A stretch of 64,000 bases of DNA, from the NCBI GenBank assembly GCA_003152695.1, contig PMAT01000115.1:38384-102383 (forward strand), given 5' to 3'. The stretch is from Acidobacteriaceae bacterium. Lineage in GTDB: Bacteria > Acidobacteriota > Terriglobia > Terriglobales > Acidobacteriaceae. The translations under genes and the position numbers were made by a program. Below the pieces are notes generated by a model that saw only the letters and a program-made list of their open reading frames with translations, was not told where the DNA came from and searched no databases. Of this stretch, positions 23,865-33,110 are shown in pieces (the stretch's first letter is position 1; every line of letters begins with the position of its first letter).

Positions 23865-25538
23865 TTATCGGTGCTTTGCCGATTTCGGTTTCGGGTACGC
23901 GTTATTGCTCGGCTTCACCTTGGTCTCGTCCACCGGCACGGTGGATTGCAGCAGAGTCGAGCTGCTGACGTCCGCGCCCTGAGGCACCCAGAAGATGTCA
24001 GCCTGGTGCTGTTTGCCGGCACCGGTCCGCACCTCGATACGGCTGGGATCGACGCCCTGCCCATCGGGCGGAGCCGCTACCAGGTATGCCTTTGCATTTA
24101 CGGCGCGCTGTGCCGCCAGATTCATGGGCTCGGCCTTCTTGCCTTTGCCCACCTTGGGCGGCTCCTCGCCGTCAGCGTAACCAACGATCACCAGTTTCGC
24201 GCCAGGATCGTTCTTCAGGGCGCTAGCGTCATCGTCGAGAATCGCCTTGGCTACGTTATCGACCCGCCACGGTATGTACCGCTCATGGGGCCGCGGTATG
24301 AACTCGATGGGGGTCCGGGGGCTGACCGGGGGTGGCACATTGACTTCGACCGCACAGCTTCCTGTGCCCGTGAGTTGTCGGGCATCGGTGGCAGTGACGG
24401 AGATGGTAACGGTGCCGGAAGAAGCAATCCCGGCGGTGTTCAGCGTAGCCGTCGTACCGCTCCCGTTGATGCTGCCGGCGGTAGCCTGATACGAGTAGCT
24501 CGTGATTTGCGAATTATCGGGGCTGCTCGCCGTGGCTGCGATGGTGACGGTCTCACCGGCCTTCACGTTCGTCGGGCTGGCGGAGCAACTCACCACGGGC
24601 GGATGCATTGGCGGTATCGGACGCTCCTTCACTGTGAAAGGCGCCGCGCACGTGGCCAAGCCGTTCTTCTTCATTCTCGGATCGGCGATGGTCGCCTTGG
24701 CTGTGTAGCTGCCCGCCGCCATTCCGGTCGTATCGATTGTGACGGTTTGGACGGCATTGCCCGAAAGCTTGCCACCGGTTGCGGTCCAGCCGTAGTTTGG
24801 TGTGTGTTTCGGGTTAAAGTTCGTGCCGGTAGTGCTGAGCGTTACCGGCTCGCCTGCCCAAACTTCCGTGGGCGCCGCTGACGCGGTACAGGAAAGCGGT
24901 GCTGGTGCGGCGTAGCTGCCGAGGTTGAAGACCACGCCGGCCGCCAAACGGACACTGTTCCATTGGGTCGGGTGGGTGCTTGCGAATATGTGACTGTAGT
25001 TTGAATAAATGTAGTCGGCCTGAATCAGGCGAATAGAGAACCGCGGCTTCACCCTCAGATCGAGTCCGCCGCCGCCGCCCGCTGCGAAACTCCACTCCGT
25101 GTCATGGCAGCAATCAGGAGATATATTTGCCGTTCCCACGAAACCACGGAAAAACGGCGACAAGGAGTTGGTGTGGTACTTGTACTGGAGCCCGAACAGG
25201 GCATAGCCGACGCTGGTTTTGTCGTTTGCAGTAAAAGGATTCCCGGGTGTGGTGGCGCCATTAAAATGGCCGCTGCCGTCCATCACGACGCCAAGATTAT
25301 GCATGCCAGAAAAGTAATAGGTATTGGAAGCGTCAAAGCCTTTTGGAATGTTGTTGATCTTATAGTCGAGATCACCCCATCCATTCGGCGCTAACCAGGA
25401 ATATCCGCCGAAGATCTCATCTTTTGGCTGAGGCGCGTTCTGCGCTGTGGCGCAGACAGCCAGTAAAGCCACCGCGAACGCGGTTGTGAGAAACCTTGCA
25501 AGAACTCGTTGGGGCGCTACTGCAATATGACAAGACAT
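23865..25538 (-). CDS. Beta-barrel / Ig-like / OmpA-like outer-membrane protein
   Basis: A 557-aa exported protein. The signal peptide (LTTAFAVALLAVCATAQ) is followed by an N-terminal barrel-like domain (about 35-215; EIFGGYSWLAPNGWGDL, FSIRLIQADYIYSNYSH, VRLAAGVVFNLGSYA). Two Ig/PKD-like repeats follow, each opening with CxASxxPTxVxAGExVT (about 220-310 and 325-410), and then an OmpA-type C-terminal domain (about 425-535; KLVIVGYADGEEPPK, NLAAQRAVNAKAYLV, RIEVRTGAGK), which usually holds peptidoglycan. GGAGG lies seven bases before the ATG at 25538. It may link outer membrane and cell wall. The barrel resembles that of 4750-5448. Confidence 0.85.
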   Translation of the reverse strand: MSCHIAVAPQRVLARFLTTAFAVALLAVCATAQNAPQPKDEIFGGYSWLAPNGWGDLDYKINNIPKGFDASNTYYFSGMHNLGVVMDGSGHFNGATTPGNPFTANDKTSVGYALFGLQYKYHTNSLSPFFRGFVGTANISPDCCHDTEWSFAAGGGGGLDLRVKPRFSIRLIQADYIYSNYSHIFASTHPTQWNSVRLAAGVVFNLGSYAAPAPLSCTASAAPTEVWAGEPVTLSTTGTNFNPKHTPNYGWTATGGKLSGNAVQTVTIDTTGMAAGSYTAKATIADPRMKKNGLATCAAPFTVKERPIPPMHPPVVSCSASPTNVKAGETVTIAATASSPDNSQITSYSYQATAGSINGSGTTATLNTAGIASSGTVTISVTATDARQLTGTGSCAVEVNVPPPVSPRTPIEFIPRPHERYIPWRVDNVAKAILDDDASALKNDPGAKLVIVGYADGEEPPKVGKGKKAEPMNLAAQRAVNAKAYLVAAPPDGQGVDPSRIEVRTGAGKQHQADIFWVPQGADVSSSTLLQSTVPVDETKVKPSNNAYPKPKSAKHR

Positions 25539-25760
25539 GAGCCATCCTCCGTGGGCCATCAGAATCGGTACAGATCTTGCTGCGTGCAAAGTCTAGCGCA
25601 ACGCGCCAGCATTTGTCTGTGACATGCAAGGTCCCTGGCTTGCGTCGTCAGCAGCTCGGCAAACCGGAAGCGTTCCTGTTTTTGCTTGATTAGTTCCTGG
25701 GAAAGCGTCCCACTTCTAGGCGACGAATGCAAGGGCCATTCGTAGTAATCTCAATTCTTC

Positions 25761-28181
25761 ATGATCGGAACAACTGAACCAGCAACCCCGGTCGAAGCTG
25801 TGGCTGCGGTCTCGCCTCGCGGCGCGGCTCTGGCGATCGGGCTGATGAGCTTCTCTGCCTTGCTGCTGGAATTGGGCCTCACTCGCCTTTTCTCCGTCGT
25901 GCTCTTCTACCACTTTGCTTTTCTGGCTATCTCGATTGCGCTGCTCGGACTGGGCGCAGGCGCGGTCTTCGCTTATCTGCGGCGGCAGTGGCTGGAGCGC
26001 TGGAGCGTGGGACAACTAGGCGCATGGCTGTGTGCGGCAAATGCCGTGGTCATCCTTGCCGTGCTGGAGATCGTTCTACACAGCCAAGTGTCGCTGCACC
26101 TCGACTGGTCGAACTTCCGTCACCTTTCGGTGCTCTACCTGGCTTCGGCCATTCCTTTTTTCATCACGGGACTGCTGTTTTCCCTTGTCTTTGCGCGCCA
26201 TCCGGCACGGATAACCCAGCTCTATGGGGCCGACCTGCTGGGGGGATCGCTGGCCTGCCTGGCGCTGGTGCCGCTGCTGAACGTTATCGGCGGTCCCAAT
26301 ACCATCTTGTTTGCGGCGGTGGCAGTCGCCTTGGCAGGCGTGGCTTGGGGCACTTCACGGACCCGCCGCATTCCGGCGGGCCTCGCGCTGGCGTTGCTGG
26401 TGCTGATCGTGGCGAACTTTCGCGGCAAACTGATTGACATCGTTTATGCCAAGGGCATGAAGCGCGAGACGCCGCTCTACGCCAAGTGGAATGCGCTCTC
26501 GCGCGTGGAAGTGGACAGGTGGGGAGACGCCAAGGCAATCGTCATCGACGCCGACGCCAGCACCTACATCATGAACTCCGATCCCTATCACTGGGACGAG
26601 GCTTACCGTCGCAATCTGATGTCGGCGGCATCGTCGATGGCCAACGTGCTGCGTCCGCGCGGAGACTTCGCCATCATCGGCCCGGGCGGCGGAGTGGATG
26701 TGCTGCGCGCCGTCGCCAACGGCAGCCCGAGCGTCACCGGCATCGAGATCAATCCCATCATTGCCACCGACATCATGCGCGGGACATTCGCTGATTACGC
26801 TCACCACCTCTACCAGATTCCCGAGGTGCACATGCACGTCAGCGATGGACGCTCCTTCGTGCGCAACAGCCGTGACCGGTACGACGTGGTGCAGATGACC
26901 CTGGTTGACACCTGGGCTTCCACCGCGGCCGGGGCGTTTGCCCTCAGCGAAAACAACCTGTACACGGTAGAGGCCTTCCGCGAATACTTCGAGCACTTGA
27001 AGCCGGACGGGATGGTCGCCATCACGCGCTGGGAATTTACCCGGCCCCGCGAGGCCCTGCGGGTGGTTTCGCAGGCCATGGAAGCGCTGCGTCAACTTGG
27101 CGTGCGCGACAGCACGCAGAATTTCATCGTGATCAGCGACGGCGAGTTGAATGTGGATGGGCGTCCCGTGCTGGTGCTGGCCAAGAAGTCGCCCTTCACC
27201 TTGCAAGAGCAGCGGGCTGTGCTGAACCACATCCAGGGGGCAACGTCCGGAGATTCGAACCTGAACCTGCACGTGCTTTACCTGCCCGCTACCGCTGCCA
27301 CTCCGGGCATGGCACATCCCGCGTTCGCGGATTTGATTCGCAGCCAGGACGCGCGTGGCTTCTCCGCGCATTACGCGTTTAACGTTTCGCCGGTCACCGA
27401 TAACGCGCCGTTCTTCTTCTTCACTCTGAAGCCGGGGCAGGTGTTCCGCGGCCAGGACCGCGGCGGTATCGATTGGAAGGTGAACCTGGGGATCGCGATT
27501 CTGGGGCTGGTGTTGGTCATATCGGTCGCCGCCGTCATCGGTTTTCTCGTGCTTCCGCTGCTGCTCTCGCCGCAGGCGCGAAGTGGCCGCAGCGTTCGCC
27601 TGCTGTATTTCATCGCCATCGGATTGGGATACATCCTGGTGGAGATCGCGTTCATTCAGCGCTTCGTTTTGTTTCTGGGGAATCCAACATACGCTCTTAC
27701 CGTAGTGATATTCCTGATGCTGCTTTCCAGCGGATTGGGAAGCGTGCTCTCGCGGCGATGGTTCCACGAGCCAATTCGAGTCGCGTCGGCGATGGCATTC
27801 ATCGTGGCGGCGCTGGTGATCTATTTATTCGCTCTGCCACATCTGCTGGAGGCGCTGGTGGGGCTTCCCTTCGTGGTGAAGCTCATGCTAAGCGCGGCGC
27901 TGTTGATTCCGCCGGGCTTCGCCATGGGCATGCCGTTCCCCAGTGGCCTGCGCGCCTTGTCGTCCCAGGATTCTCACCTGCGGAATTCCACGGCCAAACA
28001 CGGCGCGGTGGAATGGGCATGGGCCATGAATGCTGCGTCGAGCGTGTTGGGTTCAGTGTTGGCCATGGTGATTGCCATCCAATTCGGATTGAATGTCACG
28101 CTGGCCTGCGGCGCAGTAGCGTATGTGCTGGCCATGCTGTTGTTGCGCACGTTGAAGAAGCAGGAAGCAACTAGCAACTAG
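25761..28181 (+). CDS. Polytopic membrane protein with a spermidine-synthase-like domain
   Basis: An 806-aa three-part protein. Residues about 20-225 form six or seven helices (GLMSFSALLLELGLTRLFSV at the start). About 240-560 are a Rossmann methyltransferase/SpeE-like domain: FAIIGPGGGVDVLRAV as the nucleotide loop, GIEINPI with the acidic residue after strand 2, VSDGRSFVRN, and YDVVQMTLVD. About 575-800 are six more helices. True spermidine synthases are soluble and about 300 aa, so this is a membrane-fused relative, of a kind frequent in Acidobacteria. The substrate is unknown. No clear Shine-Dalgarno precedes the ATG. Confidence 0.82.
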   Translation: MIGTTEPATPVEAVAAVSPRGAALAIGLMSFSALLLELGLTRLFSVVLFYHFAFLAISIALLGLGAGAVFAYLRRQWLERWSVGQLGAWLCAANAVVILAVLEIVLHSQVSLHLDWSNFRHLSVLYLASAIPFFITGLLFSLVFARHPARITQLYGADLLGGSLACLALVPLLNVIGGPNTILFAAVAVALAGVAWGTSRTRRIPAGLALALLVLIVANFRGKLIDIVYAKGMKRETPLYAKWNALSRVEVDRWGDAKAIVIDADASTYIMNSDPYHWDEAYRRNLMSAASSMANVLRPRGDFAIIGPGGGVDVLRAVANGSPSVTGIEINPIIATDIMRGTFADYAHHLYQIPEVHMHVSDGRSFVRNSRDRYDVVQMTLVDTWASTAAGAFALSENNLYTVEAFREYFEHLKPDGMVAITRWEFTRPREALRVVSQAMEALRQLGVRDSTQNFIVISDGELNVDGRPVLVLAKKSPFTLQEQRAVLNHIQGATSGDSNLNLHVLYLPATAATPGMAHPAFADLIRSQDARGFSAHYAFNVSPVTDNAPFFFFTLKPGQVFRGQDRGGIDWKVNLGIAILGLVLVISVAAVIGFLVLPLLLSPQARSGRSVRLLYFIAIGLGYILVEIAFIQRFVLFLGNPTYALTVVIFLMLLSSGLGSVLSRRWFHEPIRVASAMAFIVAALVIYLFALPHLLEALVGLPFVVKLMLSAALLIPPGFAMGMPFPSGLRALSSQDSHLRNSTAKHGAVEWAWAMNAASSVLGSVLAMVIAIQFGLNVTLACGAVAYVLAMLLLRTLKKQEATSN

Positions 28182-28210
28182 CAATCGGGACTAGGTATTT
28201 GTTGAAAACG

Positions 28211-28789
28211 TCAGCCTGATACATGCTCCTTGCCTACCGAAAGAAGTTCGACGCTCGCAAGTTTTAACGTATAGATTTCAATGCCCACGATTCGACCCGC
28301 CAGCGTGACTTCGGTTCCTGCCGCGAGCGGCGTGAATTCTCCGGCTCTCCAGAACGGCACGAAGAAAAACACGCTGTAATCGAGGCGGCTGCCTTCGACC
28401 TTGATGTTCACGATGACATGTACGATGGGGGCGGGCGGAAACAGCCATGAGACCTCAGAAATTGTCCCTGTCAGACGTATCCATTTGTGCAAGAACGGCT
28501 TTGTCTTTATTCTTGCGTAAACATCGGTTACTCCGCGCACTGACGCCGTAATCTCCTCAACGTTGACTGTGATGAACCCCCTGCCGTTTCGTATCCATTC
28601 TTTTCGCCATGCTGCGAATGCAGCGAGTACCAAGGTCGCACCCAATACCGCCCAGTTAACCGCTCTCGGCGGTGCTTTGCCAGTCACAACTGTAGTGATG
28701 TACAAAACCGCGAGTATTCCACCCCCGGTCAAGAGTACCTTCCACTCGTCCCACAGGGAGCGCATAAATTGCAGTAGATCTCGCAGCAC
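28211..28789 (-). CDS. Two-TM hypothetical protein with an OB-fold-like tail
   Basis: A 192-aa protein. Two hydrophobic helices (about 22-40 and 45-62) precede a cytoplasmic or periplasmic domain (about 75-190) with WIRLTGTISEVSWLF, VHVIVNIKVEGS, and LAAGTEVTLAGRIVGIEIYT. This rhythm recalls the tRNA_anti-like OB-fold group (short strands with a G-x-V/I pattern), but the match is weak. The start is GTG at 28789; an ATG at 28765 is nearly as good. The composition is less GC-rich than the flanking genes. No functional link to neighbours is evident. Confidence 0.55.
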   Translation of the reverse strand: MLRDLLQFMRSLWDEWKVLLTGGGILAVLYITTVVTGKAPPRAVNWAVLGATLVLAAFAAWRKEWIRNGRGFITVNVEEITASVRGVTDVYARIKTKPFLHKWIRLTGTISEVSWLFPPAPIVHVIVNIKVEGSRLDYSVFFFVPFWRAGEFTPLAAGTEVTLAGRIVGIEIYTLKLASVELLSVGKEHVSG

Positions 28790-29299
28790 GCCAGAATGCT
28801 AGCACTCGCCCACTTGTTTCCAAAGATGTAAATCGTTGTGTGCAAATTAGAACGGTGCCTCCATTTGTGCGGCTGGTTTCGGCAGATACGGCGGCTTCTC
28901 GACTAGTTACCGGACTATGCTTCAACAAGTACATAGTCCCGTTGGCAATCATCAAATGCCTGTTCGCCGTCGTATCACAGTCGGAATATTCAGTCCTTTT
29001 TTTTCTTGCGAGCATTGCGCCACGATTCCCGATTCGGGAAGCACCTGAATGCTTGTTTTATGCGCCTCCGAGCAATTTCTTTAGCGAAGTGCCACTCCTC
29101 GAATTCGCCCGCCAGCAAAGATTCTTCGCCGATTCTGGCGTCCCACTTGCACATTGGGCAACCTACCTTGTTATAATCACTCGCTTGGGTGATGCACGTC
29201 ACATTTGGCTGAGACGCGCGCTTCGCCGTACCGCACGAACCTGGGCGCCGAAGGGGTAATCGGCTCCCCAACCCGCAACACTGGAAAGCTTCATAAATA
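28790..29299. other. Intergenic region upstream of the respiratory operon
   Basis: These 510 bp separate a minus-strand gene from actA. A 139-residue open frame on the plus strand has no ribosome-binding site and no coding-like composition and is not accepted. The stretch is relatively AT-rich at 28840-29180 and ends with the promoter at 29147-29177. Confidence 0.5.
29147..29177 (+). promoter_or_regulatory. Probable promoter of the act-cox operon
   Basis: A consensus TATAAT (29172-29177) is preceded by TG one base upstream (extended -10, TGTTATAAT). TTGCAC (29147-29152) lies 19 bp upstream, a long but usable spacing. It would start transcription near 29184, about 115 nt before actA. Confidence 0.5.
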
Positions 29300-30001
29300 A
29301 TGGCCCAAGTCTTTCATCGCAGCGCGAACACAATTGCACGGGCGTCGATCATCGGAGTGGTGGTGGTCGTGTCGGTGCTGCTGTGGGCGGCCCTGGAGAT
29401 ACAGCGCTCGCCGTACGCCACGTATCAGAACGTGGCGCAGGCGCAACCTGTGCCGTTCAGCCACCAGCACCACGTGGGAGGCGACGGCATCGACTGCCGC
29501 TACTGCCACACTTCGGTTGAGAGCTCTGGGTTCGCGGGCATTCCTCCCACCAAGACGTGCATGAATTGTCATTCGCAGATCTGGACCAACGCGCCCATGC
29601 TGGAACCGGTGCGCGAAAGTTATCGGACCGGTGAGTCGCTGATCTGGACCAGGGTCAACGACCTTCCTGACTTCGTTTATTTCGACCACAGCATTCATAT
29701 CAATAAAGGCGTTGGTTGTGCGAGTTGCCACGGGCCGGTGGACAAGATGCCGCTGACCTACGCGGCCAACTCGCTGCAGATGGAATGGTGTTTGAACTGT
29801 CATCGCGCGCCGGAAAAATTTCTCCGTCCGCGCGACCAGGTGTTTAACATGCGTTACGAACAGCCCAGCTCGGACAATCCTGTCAAGCTGGCCGATGGCA
29901 GCGTGTTCACCGATCAGATCGCCCTGGGCAACGAGTTGAAGCACCGCTACAACATTCGCAGCACCGAGGACATTACCAGTTGCAGTACTTGTCACCGCTA
30001 G
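29300..30001 (+). CDS. actA: Alternative complex III subunit ActA, pentaheme cytochrome c
   Basis: A 233-aa membrane-anchored cytochrome of the quinol:electron-acceptor oxidoreductase ACIII. An N-terminal helix (ASIIGVVVVVSVLLWAALEI) anchors it. Five CxxCH heme sites are visible: CRYCH (about 67), CMNCH (87), CASCH (140), CLNCH (164) and CSTCH (228), the full ActA set. Conserved surroundings include PFSHQHHVGGDGIDCRYCHT and FDHSIHINKGVGC. It is the first gene of the operon, with its own promoter upstream. It would pass electrons from the ActB/ActC side to the mono-heme subunit ActE. Confidence 0.96.
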   Translation: MAQVFHRSANTIARASIIGVVVVVSVLLWAALEIQRSPYATYQNVAQAQPVPFSHQHHVGGDGIDCRYCHTSVESSGFAGIPPTKTCMNCHSQIWTNAPMLEPVRESYRTGESLIWTRVNDLPDFVYFDHSIHINKGVGCASCHGPVDKMPLTYAANSLQMEWCLNCHRAPEKFLRPRDQVFNMRYEQPSSDNPVKLADGSVFTDQIALGNELKHRYNIRSTEDITSCSTCHR

Positions 30002-30060
30002 TCGCGTGGGGTGGACTGCGGTAGTTGGACGAACGACCCTTTCCGGAAACCGACGAGAAG

Positions 30061-33000
30061 ATGGAAGAAAAAGAGAGCCCGAACAAGTCTGAGGCAGTCT
30101 GTCCCAGCAAACTGGAGCTTGTCCAGATCCAAGACAAGCTGGCGCGCGCCAAGAGCGGTCCGCAGTATTGGCGGTGCCTGGAGGAACTGGCCCAGACCGA
30201 CGGCTTCTATGAGATGTTGCACCGGGAGTTCCCGCGGCAGGCATCGGTCTGGCCCGAGGGCGCCTCGCGCCGCGACTTCATGAAGCTGATGAGCGCCTCG
30301 CTGGCGTTGGCGGGACTGTCGGCGTGCGTGAAACAGCCGCTGGAGCCCATCGTGCCTTACGTGCGGCAGCCGGAAGAAATTGTCCTGGGCAAGCCGCTCT
30401 TCTTCGCCAGCGCCATGCCGTTTGGCGCGTATGCGACGCCGGTGCTGGTGGAGAGCCACGAAGGCCGGCCGACCAAGGTGGACGGAAATCCCGAGCATCC
30501 GGCCGGTCTGGGAGGAAGCGATGTTTTCGCGCAGGCTTCCATCCTCGACATGTACGATCCCGACCGCTCGCAGATCATCACCTACCTGGGCGAAATGAAT
30601 ACCTGGAGCGGATTCACCACCACTCTAAAGGGGGCGCTGAATTCGCAAAAGGCGGTGAAGGGAAGTGGCCTGCGGATTCTGAGCCACACCGTCGGCTCGC
30701 CCACCATGGCTTCGCTGATGGACCAGGTGCAGGCAGCCTATCCCCAGTCGAAGTGGGTGCAGTATGAGCCGCTGAACCGCGACAACGTTCGCGCTGGGGC
30801 CAAGCTGGCGTTCGGCCAGTTCGTGGAAACGCGCTACAACCTGGAGAAGGCCGACGTCATTCTGACCCTCGATGGCGACTTCCTTTCCAGCGGCTTCCCT
30901 GGATTCCTGTATTACGCCCGCTCGTTTGCAGCGCGTCGCAATCCTGATTTGAAAGAAAAGATGGCGCGCTTCTATGCCATTGAGAGCACGCCCACCAATA
31001 CCGCGGGCAAAGCCGATCATCGGCTGCCAGTGCGCGCTTCGGAAGTGGAGCAACTGGCGCGGGCCATCGCCGCGGGAGTCGGCGCTGGCGGCGGAGCTTC
31101 GGCAAAACCCGAGCACCAGAAGTTTGTCGCCGCGCTGGTCAAAGATCTACAGGCGCACCGTGGCGCTGCGGTGGTGATTCCCGGCGACAACCAGCCGCCG
31201 GCGGTGCATGCACTGGCGCACGCCATGAATCAAGCGCTGGGCGCGACCGGCAGCACCGTGACCTACAGCGATCCGGTCGAAGCCAAGCCGCAAGACCAGA
31301 CCGCTGCGTTGAAGGAACTGGTTGGCGAAATGAACGCCGGCAAGGTGGACCTGCTGCTCATCATGGGAGTGAATCCGGTCTATGACGCCCCTGCGGATTT
31401 CGATTTCCTCGCCGCCATGAACAAGGTCCCGCTGCGCGTGCAACACAGCTTGTATCGCGACGAGACCAGCGAGCATGTTCACTGGCACATTAACGGCACG
31501 CATTATCTGGAAGAGTGGGGAGACGCCCGGGCCTTCGACGGAACCTATAGCATCGTGCAGCCGCTGATTGCCCCGCTTTACAACGGCAAGAGCGAGTACG
31601 AATTCATCGTTTCCCTGATCGGTTCCCCGGAGACCGCGGGCTACGACATCGTACGCAAGTACTGGCAGGGCAAGATGCCGGGTGGTGATTTCGAAGCCCA
31701 GTGGCGCAAAGCGCTGAACGATGGTTTCGTAGCCAACACGGCGCTGCCTGCGAAGGGCTTGTCCGCCAAGGGCGGGAACATCCCGGCGAGCAACAACAGC
31801 GGCAATGGCGAGGCGATGGAGGTCATCTTCCGTCGCGACCCGATGATCTACGACGGCAGCCGGGCCAACAACGGCTGGCTACAGGAGACTCCGAAGCCGA
31901 TCACCAACCTATGTTGGGACAACGCCGTTTTGATCAGCCCGAACACGGCCAAGAAGCAGGGGCTGGCAACCGGCGACATCATTGAGATCGATGTCAACGG
32001 ACGCAAGCAGAAGGGGCCGATCTGGCCGCAGCCCGGACATCCCGACAATTCCATCACGGTATTCCTCGGCTATGGACGGACCAAGGCAGGCCGCGTCGGC
32101 AATAATGTCGGATTCGACTTCTATCAAATTCGCACCAGCGATGCGGCGTGGATGGCGACCGCCAAGATCAGCAAAGTCGGCGCGGGATATGGGTTCGCTC
32201 ACCCGCAGGGCTTCCAGTACATCGACCATTCCGACCTGCCCAAGGGTACCGAGCCGCTCAGCAACCGTCACATCATTCGCAAAGCGACCTTGCAGGATTT
32301 CATCAAGAACCCCAACTTTGCGCACGAAGGAATCGAGTCGCCTGGGCCGGAGATGACGCTCTACCCCAACTATCAGTACACCGAGCTGAAGTGGGGCATG
32401 ACCATCGACATGAACTCGTGCATTGGCTGCAAAACCTGCATCGTAGCTTGCCAGGCGGAGAACAACATTCCCGTCGTCGGCAAGGAGCAGACGATGCGCG
32501 GCCGGCAGATGCAATGGTTGCGAGTGGATGTGTACTACGAAGGCGGCACCGAGAATCCGTCGGTTTACTACCAGCCGGTCCCTTGCCAACAGTGCGAGAA
32601 CGCGCCTTGCGAAGTGGTTTGCCCCGTCGGCGCCACGGTGCACAGCACCGAAGGCCTGAACGACATGGTGTACAACCGCTGCGTCGGCACCCGGTATTGC
32701 TCTAATAATTGTCCGTACAAAGTGCGCCGCTTCAACTTCCTGCTGTTCCAGGACTTTGAAACTCCGCAGTTCAAGATGATGCGCAATCCCGAAGTCAGCG
32801 TGCGCAGCCGCGGCGTCATGGAGAAATGCACCTACTGCGTGCAGCGCATTACGCACGGCCGCATTACCGCGGAGAAAGAAAACCGCAAGGTCCGCGACGG
32901 CGAAGTGATTACCGCCTGCCAACAGGCTTGTCCGGCGGGCGCCATCGTCTTTGGTGATTTGAACGATCCCAACAGCCGCGTGTCGAAGCTCAAGGCCCAG

Positions 33001-33108
33001 CAGCGCAATTACAACCTGCTGGAAGACCTGAACACGCGTCCCCGCACCTCGTACATGGCGGTGGTGCAGAACCCGAACCCCGATCTTGAGCAGTCGGAGC
33101 CCAGTTAG
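30061..33108 (+). CDS. actB: Alternative complex III subunit ActB (iron-sulfur)
   Basis: A 1015-aa Tat-exported subunit: the SRRDFMKLMSASLALAGL twin-arginine leader lies unusually far in (about 75-95), as is normal for ActB, and is followed by a Cys (SACVKQ) that may be lipidated. The long middle part is molybdopterin-oxidoreductase-like but lacks the cofactor. The C-terminal part has four Cys groups for iron-sulfur clusters: CIGCKTCIVAC (about 787), CQQCENAPCEVVCP, CVGTRYCSNNCP, and CTYCVQ with ACQQACP (about 953). An ATG at 30061 is preferred to an in-frame TTG at 30025. actC starts two bases after the stop. Confidence 0.95.
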   Translation: MEEKESPNKSEAVCPSKLELVQIQDKLARAKSGPQYWRCLEELAQTDGFYEMLHREFPRQASVWPEGASRRDFMKLMSASLALAGLSACVKQPLEPIVPYVRQPEEIVLGKPLFFASAMPFGAYATPVLVESHEGRPTKVDGNPEHPAGLGGSDVFAQASILDMYDPDRSQIITYLGEMNTWSGFTTTLKGALNSQKAVKGSGLRILSHTVGSPTMASLMDQVQAAYPQSKWVQYEPLNRDNVRAGAKLAFGQFVETRYNLEKADVILTLDGDFLSSGFPGFLYYARSFAARRNPDLKEKMARFYAIESTPTNTAGKADHRLPVRASEVEQLARAIAAGVGAGGGASAKPEHQKFVAALVKDLQAHRGAAVVIPGDNQPPAVHALAHAMNQALGATGSTVTYSDPVEAKPQDQTAALKELVGEMNAGKVDLLLIMGVNPVYDAPADFDFLAAMNKVPLRVQHSLYRDETSEHVHWHINGTHYLEEWGDARAFDGTYSIVQPLIAPLYNGKSEYEFIVSLIGSPETAGYDIVRKYWQGKMPGGDFEAQWRKALNDGFVANTALPAKGLSAKGGNIPASNNSGNGEAMEVIFRRDPMIYDGSRANNGWLQETPKPITNLCWDNAVLISPNTAKKQGLATGDIIEIDVNGRKQKGPIWPQPGHPDNSITVFLGYGRTKAGRVGNNVGFDFYQIRTSDAAWMATAKISKVGAGYGFAHPQGFQYIDHSDLPKGTEPLSNRHIIRKATLQDFIKNPNFAHEGIESPGPEMTLYPNYQYTELKWGMTIDMNSCIGCKTCIVACQAENNIPVVGKEQTMRGRQMQWLRVDVYYEGGTENPSVYYQPVPCQQCENAPCEVVCPVGATVHSTEGLNDMVYNRCVGTRYCSNNCPYKVRRFNFLLFQDFETPQFKMMRNPEVSVRSRGVMEKCTYCVQRITHGRITAEKENRKVRDGEVITACQQACPAGAIVFGDLNDPNSRVSKLKAQQRNYNLLEDLNTRPRTSYMAVVQNPNPDLEQSEPS

Positions 33109-33110
33109 CA

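Noticed and set aside
26355-27767. Minus-strand open frame of 470 codons
   Set aside because: It is antisense to the SpeE-like fusion gene; its His/Gln-rich composition is that of a shadow frame.
28840-29259. 139-codon frame before actA
   Set aside because: It has no ribosome-binding site and no recognisable domain, and it overlaps the likely actA promoter.
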